Source of the DNA: Daphnia pulex | Lineage: Eukaryota > Arthropoda > Branchiopoda > Diplostraca > Daphniidae | Reading direction: 5' to 3' | Length of the DNA stretch: 64,000 nt | Assembly (NCBI RefSeq): GCF_021134715.1 | Contig: NC_060025.1 | Coordinates: 2,356,001-2,420,000, forward strand | In this document: in pieces, positions 24,001 through 36,000 of the stretch | Numbering within the stretch: the first letter of the stretch is position 1 | How the letters are laid out: every line of letters begins with the position of its first letter | Program-made: the position numbers and the translations under genes | Notes under the pieces: model-generated | Database searches by the model: none | Told to the model about the DNA's origin: nothing | Seen by the model: only the letters and a program-made list of their open reading frames with translations

Positions 24001-27000
24001 CGCTCGCGGCGGATGGGCCATCCATTCATCCATCCGCACAGCAGCAGCAGCATCAGCAGTCGGTGATATCGACATACTTTTGTAATGAAGAGCATTTCCA
24101 GAGATTGTTGGTAACTTTGGCGCAGCGGAATCCAAAAGGAGAAGAAGATTAAAGACTCAGACTATTCCATTGTCGGTTTCGACAAAGAGCCTTTAATTCC
24201 GGCGGATTGGCATTTCTCTATCCCATTTCGCCGGCTGAGACAAAAGAGTCTCTTTTTGTTTAATAATCAAATTTTCCTTTCAAAATTGAAAAGGTCGATT
24301 TTTTAACGTCAGAAGGATCTACACCAGAAGTAGATATTCTTTGCTTACAATAGAATGTCGTTAAAAAGTCGAATAAAAGGGGGAAGCATAGCTACTCTGG
24401 GATCGGATGTTTTTACTGCCGGCTGTCCCATTATTTGCTATTTTGGTTACGTGACAAAGAAAGTCAAAAGTGTCGTAATAACAGGAGTGCGTCTATACTC
24501 GCCGCCAGCCAGTCAGCAGCTAATACTGTGGGGAAATCATGGAATATGCAGTTTTGTTTGTCGTGTCGATTTTCGCCTCGCCGTCTAACGAGCAGCTGAT
24601 CCAGCGGAACGAATTGCGCACGAATCGCCCCGGTAACGACACGAACTAATCGAATTCTTCGTTGTCGACGTTGTTGCCTTGCTAATTGAACTCCCACCGA
24701 CGCTGCTGCAACAGTTGACGTTCCTTTTTTTCTTCACGTTTGTGTGTTTTTTTTTCCTGTTAACGGTCGATAATCTTTACCATTGATACTTGATTACACG
24801 CAGGAGCGGCCAGGAGCGGGAACGATCACTGGACGACGGTGGCGTGCAGCAGGAAACCGACGGAAACGGACGTGACAGCCGTCGAGGTGGAGACGGACAA
24901 CAAAGACAACCAGGACGATTGCTGTTGCTGCTGTTCGTCTGACGAGGATTCAGGATCGGACGAGGATTCGGGATCGGACGAGGAGGGGAACGAAGAGGAG
25001 GAGGAGGAAGAAGAAGACTATTATTACGAAGGAGACGAGGAACAGCCGGGAGCGACGGCGGTCGAAGTGTCGGAGCATCGCCGCTCGCCCATCGCCCGCT
25101 ACTTTTCACTCGTCAAGAAATATTACAAAACGTTCCAGCGGAGCGTCAAAGCCCTCGTCGAGCACAAATACTTCCAGCAGGGACTTTTAGGAGCCATTCT
25201 TATCAACACGCTCAGCATGGGCATCGAATATCACAACCAGGTATGTGTGCATCGGCCTTTCCAGTTTTTTCCCTCCTTTTTCATTTATTATTTCGGGTTG
25301 ACGTAACAGCACCAAAAAGGGGGTGGAATAAGACACTTTATTTTTGTTGGCAGTAAAGAAGCAAGTCTAAAAGTCGGTGTCTATCGCGTGATCCGCTTGG
25401 CCGATTGTCGATAAAAGTGTACACACAGGCTTCCCGTGTTTGTCCTGTGTATGATGGAGTTGTGGCTTAATCTTTGAACGGTCTAAATCCTTGGCCGATG
25501 GATTGATGCGTCGGGCTTCTTTTCCATCCCTGCTGGCCCGTTTCACACACACACACGGGGACTCTTTTTTTTTTCCTTCTCGATTCAGCCAAAGGAAAGG
25601 CGAGATTGAAAGGAAGAAAATAAAAGTTGTGTGTGGCCATTGATTTTATTTGATTTCTTCTTCTCCTCCTTTATCCCGCCATGTATTTTTGCGCTCAACG
25701 GCGGAAATGGTTCCTCCATCCAGTTTCCCATTTTCTCGATTCACTTATTCAACACACACTGGCGAAGATAACGTACATGTACAATTTGGATTTCTTCCGA
25801 CCCAAAACTCGACGTCCATTTCTTATATCTACTGGCGGAGAGGGGGGAGGGGGGGAGGGTTGACGGGGATGGTAGTGGTGGCCATTCGGCGCTATCAAAC
25901 CAACTCGACCGGATGACGTTTCCCCTACTTTATTACACTCCCCGTTTCTTTTCCATGTCCTTTTTTTTTCTTATTTTATTTATATATGTATTTATGTCAG
26001 TTGCATTTTGATTGAGTTTTTTGCTTTTATGGACTGTGTGTGTGTTCCTTTTTTTTTATACATTTTTATTTGACTTCATGGACTCAAATAGCCGGAAGAA
26101 TTGACGCTGACGGTCGAATTCAGCAACGTCGTTTTCTCTGCCATCTTCGCCATTGAGATGTTGCTCAAAGTCATCGCCGAGGGTCCGCTCAACTACGTCG
26201 GCAACGGATTCAACGTTTTCGACGGAGTCATCGTCATCCTCAGGTATGCAAATATTTTCCCCTCCCCCCTTCTCCACATTTTTGCGCAAATTGAATATTG
26301 AATATTGTTCTATTTTTTCATTTTGATTTAGTTTGGTGGAAGTCTTTCAGAGCTTCAATCGGTTCGAAGGGGACGACGGTGGCAGTTCGGGCCTGTCTGT
26401 TTTGCGAACGTTCCGTCTCTTGCGCATTTTGAAGCTGGTCCGCTTCATGCCCAACTTGCGCCGCCAATTGATCGTCATGTTGCGCACCATGGACAACGTG
26501 GCCGTCTTCTTCGCCTTGCTCCTTCTCTTCATTTTCATATTCAGGTACAATATTGACGTTTAGCGGTCCGGTTTTCTATCTAAATTAAAAATATTTTCGC
26601 CGCTCGTCGTGTTGCGTGTTGTATCATCTCCCTCTCTCTCTGAGCCACACAAAAGCTCCTTATATATATATATCTACATGTGTGTGAACAACTTGTACCA
26701 CTACCGCGTAACGTACACACATCAAAGGAGAGAGAGAGAGAGGAGTTTTGGGTTATTATCAGTCGGCCAGGTTCTAGGTACAGTTCCGCTCGTTTCTCCC
26801 ACGTATCGATCCGCCTTCATTGCAGCACCCCCCTAAAGGCTCTCTCCAGTTCTGGGGATGGCTGCCGACTGTCTGTCGTTTTATTCATAAGTTGGCTTGC
26901 AGGAAAAAGATGGCCGAAGAGAGAGAGAGAGAGAGAGAGTCTGTATGTATGTGTGTGCAGTCAGTCGATTTTGTAGGTTACACTGTTGTGCCCGGCCAGG

Positions 27001-30000
27001 AGCCGGGGTAGTAGCCCACAGTCATACGAAAGGAATGAAAGAAGTATATTGAGACATCCATAATGGATAGAACTCCCCGAGTGTAGTGGTGGTAGTAGTA
27101 CTAGCAAGCAGCAGCAGCAGCAGCGGAGAGCTTTGAAAGAGGTGGGAGAGACGTCCGCTGGGCTGGATGCGTTGCGAGCATGGCGGATGACGACGACTTT
27201 TATATAGTGCAAGTCCCTAATGCCCCGACGCGGTCGTCGGAGATCATTCAGCGCATTTTCTCCGGGGCTCTGGAATATTTGACGACGTCGATTCATATGC
27301 TATTTATGTTGGTGTTTTCTGATTGTTTTTGTCTTTTTTCTTTCCCGCTATTTTTTGGTTGTCTTTCTTCTTCATCTTCTTCTACTTTGAAATTGTTTTG
27401 CCATCCGATTGCGGACGGAAATCAAACCCAATCGGCACAAACAGCATTCTGGGCATGAACTTGTTCGGATGCAAATTTTGTCGCAAAACCAGCGACCAAT
27501 CGACGAGTTGCGACCGTAAAAACTTCGACTCCCTCCTGTGGGCCATAGTGACCGTGTTTCAGGTACATCCAAACCAAAAAACCATCCATCCATCCATCCG
27601 TCTCCATTCTTCTTTTACACCCTTTTTCTTCTTCCTTCCCTCCCATTGAATAATGATCCTGTAAATATCTAACGAATGAGCCGAGAAAAACCAACCCAAC
27701 CTTTTATCTCTTTTCTATCCATTCCGTCCAATGACATCATCAATCGCTTGCATCGATCCGTTTCACTCCTCCCTCCCTCCATCCCCCCTCCCAACTCCCC
27801 GTACAGTAGAGAGAAAGTTGGATGACTTTTGAATTATTTGATTGCCAAATGACTTTGATCACTCCCTCTCGCCCTATATAGTTCAACCATCACTACCCAC
27901 GGCCACCATCCACAATATCTAGAAAAGACATAGACATAGATCAGAAAAACCCAGCACCACCAAACTTTCTACTACTTCTTCTTCTTCTTCTTCTTCTTGG
28001 CATTTTCTGCTGCTGCAACGGCAGACCCCCCTCAATTAGCTAATTAGATACCTCCTTTAGAAGTCGCTCCCCGGTGCAGCAAAGGAAATCGCATCCTTAT
28101 GTTCCGTCTACCGCGTCTAACATAGATTATTGCCAAACGGCTGCTACCTGCCCTCCCTCGTGCTCTTCCAGCATCCCTCCTCCCTTATAGCTCTATGGCT
28201 GTATATATATATTTATATACACTACGCTTTCTTCCTTCTTATATTATATATACACACACGTCCGTATTTTTTCCTTTTTTTTTTTCTTTTTCTTTCTTCT
28301 GTCTGGTTCCTTACCACTTAACGTCGCTGCTGTATAGGCTCATTATTAACCCCCCAGGCTTCTAACTGGCTGACTTCTTCCATCTAGTAGCCGGGTTGTG
28401 CTGCTGTGCCTATTTTTCTTTTTCTTTCTTCCCTCCTTTTAGAAATAGATGACGATGTGTGACGTTTCCATTCGTAATAATCGCTCTGCCGAAACGGCCG
28501 TTCCAATTGATCGTCCGTTCAAATAGGCGCTGAAATCAACTTGTTACAGATCGATGGCCGCGCGCACAGGATATTAGTCGATCAGATATAGAGAGGACTT
28601 GCCCGCCCGTCATATCTTCTGGTGAATTCATCGCGACACGGGTCGTTTGACATCCAAAGACACAGCCAGTTGGAGGAGAAGGAGTACGCCAAACTCTGGG
28701 TGGATGGGGGGGCTCGACTAATTATGTCTGCAATCTCTTACTACTTCTTCTTCTTGCGACTTTTGCTTCATCTACCATTTTTGGCTTTTAGTATTTGATG
28801 TCGGAAGAAGAAGAGAGAGAAAAGGGAGGAAGAAGAAGAAGAGAGGTCGTCCGGAAAGAGTTATGACGTCGCTGCCAGAAAACGGTCAATAAACCGCGGC
28901 TAGAGTAGCGCGATAAAGGAGAGACAGAGTCGAGAGTCTAGACTGATTTATACATATTAGGCGGCTCAATCTAGGACCTCTAAGAAACCCAGGGTGTGTA
29001 CGTGTGTCGCGGCTCCTGTAACGCAAAGATATCCTTTGATTATTCACCGAGAGAGAGAGAGAGAGAAAGGGGGGGGGGGGAGGAATAGGAGGCTGCAGCA
29101 GCTGTCCGGTCTATAGCCCATTTCCCTAGCTACTTGTCTATAAGCTGGCAGTAATGGAGAACTCTTCAATCTCGCACGGCCGACACATCCGCAGAGAGGA
29201 GAGCTGATCTGGGCGTCTGGGGAAACTGGGGCGACGAGTCGAGTGTGTCTGTGAGACATGTCAACACCATTGCAGCAGCAGCAGTTGGTCGATGGGTGAT
29301 GAGTGTGAAAGATAACACCCAAAAAATGAAAAGATCCTTCTCTTTTTTTTATCCCTTATTTCCACTCGAAATAGTGGAAACCCCCTCCCCCCTTCCGTCA
29401 TCGGCGCTGTGGGACAGACAAATCGTTCGTGTCGTTCCGTCTTCTCCTGATTGCATTTCAACAGCGTCTTTACAATTTCCCCTCGGAATGGAAAAATGGG
29501 AGGGTGAAAGAAAACGAAAGAGAAAAAGTGCTCATTCAAATGTTGTCGTGTAGGCGGGATCGAATCAGTCCCCGATAATATCGTCGTCATTACCGAGAAA
29601 AGATGATGACGACGACGACGAGTCGTACAGTTCAATATGTTTTTTTTTTTTAATTTTCAAGGAGTTGATGAAATATTCATAAACGGCCACGGACTTTTTT
29701 AAAATTTATGTTTTGGCTGCCCGTTCTATTAAATGTGTTCTTTGATTGTACCGTGTCATTAGATGTGTTTTATTTCTTTTTTCTCTTCTTATTTTCGTTT
29801 TTCTCTCCTAATTTGTCCAATTTGTTGACGGTCGATGACGCCATGACAGCGTACTAGGCATGTATCTGTTTGGCGGTAAATTTTGCATGCGAGAGGACGG
29901 CTCCCGATCTTGCACGTGCTCGGAGATTCTCGACCGGGATCCCGGTTGCGTCTGCGACCGAAAACACTTCAACACTTTGCTTTGGGCTACTGTCACCGTC

Positions 30001-33000
30001 TTCCAGGCAAGTAGCGTGTCGTACAATTTAACCCGTCAATTGATTATATTAATCTAAAAAAACAAACAAAACATTACACACGATACAGTAATGTTATCCA
30101 TTCATTAATTAGTAGTGAATTTTTTAAAAACAATTATGACAGCCCAACATTTTTAACATTTATCTTTGACTGCATATTATAAAATAGAGTAGACCCCTCC
30201 CCCCCTCAACAGAGATCACTCATGTGTTTAGATATTTCCTTTTACTCTCTCACAGTACATAGTTTTACCGAAATCCTCTCGATGATGTCATTCTTTCGAT
30301 CCTTATCATTTGTACGTTTGTCTTTTTCCGGGATAAAACCTTGGAACACAAATTCCTTCTTACCCCCCCAGTTAATGAACTTCTTTTAAAATATAAAAAA
30401 ACATCAAAATCCCTCGCCACCCCTTTTGTGTCCCGTTCCAATTCCGTGCTTCCCCAATCCCGATCCTAGCACATAATTCTTGGCCATTGAATGTGTATAA
30501 CGCCGCGGTGTCTCTGTGTGTGTGTCTGCTGGCGTGTATAGATCTTGACTCAAGAGGATTGGAATGTCGTCCTCTTCAACGGCATGGAGAAGACGAGCCA
30601 TTGGGCGGCCCTCTACTTCGTGGCCCTCATGACGTTTGGCAACTACGTCCTCTTCAATCTACTCGTCGCCATTCTCGTCGAAGGTTTCTCCGCCGAGGTA
30701 CGTAACAACACAATCTATACACGGCTAGCTAGCCTACTCCCTATTTATTGGTGGGCGCGCACCATAACCGTACCCACCACACACGCATTTACATTCGGAC
30801 TTTCTATTGATTTTCTGTCGCCACACGGCCAACACAACAAAAGAGAAACAATAACCGTCACAATTTCTATTCAACTTTTGTCAAACAAAACAGAAACGAG
30901 AAAAAGAAAACGAATTTAACTGATTCGGATTTCACCTGGCATGGTGTGATTACATAAGAAGCTAGCCTATTTTTGATTTGATTTGACATTTGCATGGATC
31001 ACTTCAATTGGAGAATTGAAATTTAACTCGAGTCTGGAATGCCTAACTAACAAAAAAAACCAACGAAAAAATGGTCCCGGGAACTTTTTTTTGGGTTGGT
31101 GGGATTGAAAAGGAATAATGGAGGCTGTCAAGAAAGTGTCATTGTTGTATTTTTGCGGTTACGGTTGTCATCTTGGCCATCACCCATGGGTACTCCCCTC
31201 ATGGTGAATGTGTGTGTGTGTGTGTAGAGAACGGAGCGATTGGAACGTGAGCAGCGGGAGCAGGCCAGACAGGAGCGTCACGCGGCAAGGGCTTTGGCCA
31301 CGGCCGCCGCCCTGTCGATCCAGGACGAAGGAACATCCGGCGCCGGCTCTTGTCACGATGAGCAGGCACCCCCTCCGCCTAACGATTCGTCACCTGACTC
31401 ACCACCTCAAGAGCAGCAGCAGCTCCAACAACAGCACGACAACTACTTTTCGAGATCGTCGGTGACGGAGGAGAGTTGCAGTCCCGTCGGTTACACCCCG
31501 TCACCGGTCATCAACAGCGCCGAACTCGCCGACTTGCTACTCGAGGTCCGTCTCGTCTGTGTGTCTGTGTGTTGGCCGCTGTTATATTTTATTTTCCAAA
31601 AAAAAAAGACAAATTTTTTTGATACAAGTGGCCTTATAGTCTCTGTAGAACGCTCCCTCCCAACCCCGCGCGCGCGCTTTTTTGATTGACGTTATTATCT
31701 CGATCCATTGACAATTCAGGACATGTGCAAGAACGGCTGTGGCACTAGTGAATGGGGGAATTTTTGACGTTTCTCGTTAATGAACTTGACATTTTCTACG
31801 ACAACGTCAACGGTTCCGCATACATTTGATAACTTTTTTCTTCTTTTTTTTCCACCATCAACCACTTTCACATGTTCTCGAATATCTCCCGCGAGGCGAA
31901 AAGAAACACGCATCCTTGCGTTGTATATTCGTGGCTTTATCGTTTATAGTTTGGATAGAGCGAAAAAAAGCTTTTCATGTGACGCATAATACCTAATTTT
32001 TTTTTCTAGCCTCTCCCCTTATCCTCAATGTATCCAGTTATCTAATAATCATTACCTCATTAAAGAACCAGACAGAGATGGAAAAGCCCAACACATAAAT
32101 CAATAAACAAACGGAGGATAAAAAAGACGTTTCCTCCGGCTACCCAAGCCAAAATGTACAGATAGAATAGACCATCACCACCGCATACCATAAAATAAAA
32201 TAAAAACAACTTCCAATGACGACGGGAAAAAGAAGTTGATATTACCCATAGTTTCTTACCCCCCTTTTTTCTGTGTGTGTGATTTCTTTTTTTTTATTCA
32301 ACGTCGTAGATTTTTTTGTGTGCTCTGTGTGTTTGCGCGGTGTGCATCATTTTGTTTCTACATGTACACCAACCACATCTTATTTCTGTTCTCCGGCGTG
32401 TGTGACTTTGATCGATCTTAATGACCCCATCCTCGCAAAAAGGCCATACAGCATCAATGGTGTGTGTGTGTGTGTATCACATAAAGACGCGAGAGAAGAA
32501 GAGTCTAACCGCATGATTGAAATCGATGAGCTGTTTTCTTTTACTTTTCCTTTTTATTTTTGCGGCTCATTTTTCTTTTTTTAGTCGCATGAGGAATGTG
32601 CAACAACAACAAATCATGTGAGAATGATGAAGGAGGGGAGGTTGAGTTGTATCCGGCGAAAAAGAAGGAGCGGGATTTCGGTATACACACGAAGCCAACT
32701 CTTTTTTTTTTCTTCTTATGTTGTCCATTCCCCCGACTTCATCGTTGGTTGTTTAAACAAACGGGCGCCGTTTTGTACTAACAAACTTTTTTTTCTTTTA
32801 AATTCCCGCTTTTTTTTCTTCTTTTTTTTTCTTGTCGATCCTAATCCTCCTGACGCCATCCTCCCCTCCTCCTTCCGGCTGTGTACATATGATGTAGGAG
32901 GAGCGCAAACAAGCCAAACTGGCATTGTTGGAGTCTCAACAACAGCGACGTCTTAAGGAGAATTCGTATAATGCCATTCAGGAGCAACAGCGTCGCGAAT

Positions 33001-36000
33001 CCTTGCACAATAAGAGCCAGCTCGACTGCCCCGGAAGCCCGAACCATTACGATCCAAAGTCAAACATCGACAGAGGTTCATTCAAACGTTCGTTCGACAC
33101 AAACACGTCTTAATTGAAAGAAAAACACTTCAATCATTCTTCTCTTCTCTCTTATTTGTTTCCTTCCGAACAGAAACGATCCTACTCTGTCAGCCGCCGC
33201 CGCCTTCCGTTGTCTCTCGACCAGAATTCCAAACGAGGACGGCGATCAATGGATCGGAAAGGATGGAGACGACAGGAGCGTCGTCGTCTTCGCAGCATTT
33301 ATTGCATCCGTCAGCGGCCGCTCCCATCATCACCCACACGGCGGCCACTCCGCAAGGATCTCCCAACGCCACACTTGATTCCATTTGCAGCCGCAGGGAC
33401 AGCAGCTCGTCGTCCTGCGTCAGACTGTCTCCCTTGAAGTCGGTCAAGTTGGTGGGAGTGTCCTCGCCGCGGACTTCCGCCGAAACTTCGCCCCTGCACG
33501 GCGACGGCATCAATTTGGTGAGTGAAATTGCGGAATCGTAACTTGTTGTAAACTTGTTATCCCCCCCTGACCGCCGGTAAAAAGGACCCTCGACCGCTAA
33601 TCCTTTGGCACACTGCACACACACACACACAGGGACTTGAGACGCTGAGTTCGCCATCTTTACTGCGGACGCCGAGCAACAGATCGTGTGCCAGCTCGAG
33701 ATCTTCCCGCCGATCCAGCCTCACCCCAATAATGCCCACTCGAAGTATTCTTAGCCGGAAGAGCAGTCTGGCAGCTCCCTCAGGGTTCGCTTTAGTTTTT
33801 CCTTTTATTTCTTCTTCTTTTCCGTATTTGCCACTTGACTGACGACGCCATTTGTCGTTTTCTTTCGCCCCTGTGGGGGGTGGAGTAGAGGTCCGATGAT
33901 TTCTTCGCCGGAAGAGTCGGCCGACACCAATTCGCTGTTGCCGCTATCTCCCTCGGAGGATCGTGGCGGCGGTGGCAACGGCGTTTTGCGTCAGGGCAGC
34001 AAGAAATTGTGGAGGAAACTTTCGTCGCGCGAGACGGGCGGGATGCCTAATGTCGAGTCACAAGCGGATCTGGAAGCCGAGCTGGAAGAGGATCGAAATG
34101 CGGGCAATTACAACCTTCTCAACAACCTCAACAACCAACGACAGCCGAGGTACTCGTCAATTTTCTTCCTTTTGTTTTTTAAGAGCTCCAGTCTGAATAA
34201 TCCTTTGGATTCCTGTGTGCCCAGTTGCAGTAATCACGATCGACTTGCGTGCAACGGCAGCGTCCAGCACGACGGGATCCACCAGCCGTTCAACCGGAAA
34301 CCGATCCTGTCTCATCAGAACTCGTTTGGCAGTCCGACGACGCTCAGTCCGCAGAATTCCATCCGCAGTAACGGCTCGTCGCCGCGGACTCCATCGCCCG
34401 GTTTCAATAACCTGACGGTAAGCCCTTTGCGGATCACTTCAATTACGCGAATACCTATAAACAGCGAATGTCTGGCGTGTCAGCAGCCCAACAACAACAA
34501 CAACAGCAGCAACTTCAATTTCTCCATCGGGGAGGGACAGACGGGAGCCAACAGCGCCACCACCAAGACGGAAGAGGAAGTAGTGGTGGCCAAGAAACCG
34601 TTGATTGTCCGCCTCTATGAGCGTTTCCCGCGGCTCAAGGAGCGCGAAGATTACGCCCTTTTCCTCCTATCGCCGGAAAATTCGTAAGTGGCCCGTTTGT
34701 GCATCTGCGCTGAGTTAATTCATTGTAATTGAGAACGATTCTAACGCGTTATTCTCATTTGCGGGGGGCTGGAATCGGCAGCATCCGGCAGTCTTGTGGT
34801 AACTTGGTGAGAAAGAGTTGGTTCGACCATTCGATCCTGTTTTTCATCGGATTGAATTGCGTCACGCTGGCCATGGAACGGCCGCTCATTCCTCCCGACT
34901 CGTTCGAGCGTGCCTTCCTTTCCCTGTCCAACTATGTCTTCACCTTTGTCTTTGCCATCGAAATGATGTTGAAAGTGCTGGCCGTCGGCATGTTCTACGG
35001 CTCCAACGCTTACTTTGATTCCGGATGGAACATCATGGACGGACTGCTTGTGACCGTCTCCATCGTCGATATTCTCATGTCGCTTCTCTCTAGCGGCAGC
35101 CCACGCATTTTTGGCATTCTCAGAGTAAGGCGACAATTCCAATTGACAGTTTTTAAAATATCATTCATTTGAACAATTTTGTCATCTTTTTCAGGTCTTC
35201 CGGCTGTTGCGATCCTTGAGACCGCTACGTGTCATTAACCGGGCGCCCGGCTTGAAATTGGTGGTTCAAACGTTACTATCTTCGCTGAAGCCCATCGGGA
35301 ACATTGTGCTCATTTGTTGCACGTTCTTTATCATCTTTGGAATTTTGGGAGTCCAGGTACAGTAAATGCCTTTATAGAGACCTCTGCCGGCCGACTTATT
35401 TATTCTTTGCTCTTTGGACAGTTATTCAAAGGCAGTTTCTTCTACTGCGAGGGACCCAACATCCGTTCGGTTCGCAATCGGACCGATTGTCTGGCGGCCG
35501 ATCCTCGCAATATGTGGGTCAACCGCGCCTACAATTTCGACGACCTGGGACAGGCCTTGATGGCCCTCTTTGTCCTCTCATCCAAAGACGGCTGGGTCAA
35601 CATCATGTACACTGGGCTGGACGCCGTTGGGGTCGACCAACAGGTTCTGTCTACTCAAAAAATTTGAAAATCAAAAATTGAGAAAATCGATTGACACACT
35701 TTTGCGTCTGAATGGCCAGCCGATCGAGAATTACAGCGAGTGGCGCTTGATCTACTTCATCTCGTTTCTGCTGCTGGTCGGCTTCTTCGTGCTCAACATG
35801 TTCGTCGGTGTCGTCGTCGAGAACTTTCACCGTTGCCGTGAGGAGCAGGAGAAGGAGGAGCGGGCTCGACGTATGGCCAAGCGGGCGCGCAAAATGGAGA
35901 AGAAGCGACGAAGTAAATCGATAACGTTATCTTGCCACATTTTTCTCTAGGCCGCCCAACTTTCCCCGCCATCATTTTTATTTATTAGATAATTAAGCTG

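Noticed and set aside
34420-34462. possible intron with GTAAGC donor and AACAG acceptor in exon 22
   Set aside because: It would be only about 44 nt, and removing 43-44 nt would break a frame that is continuous across it.
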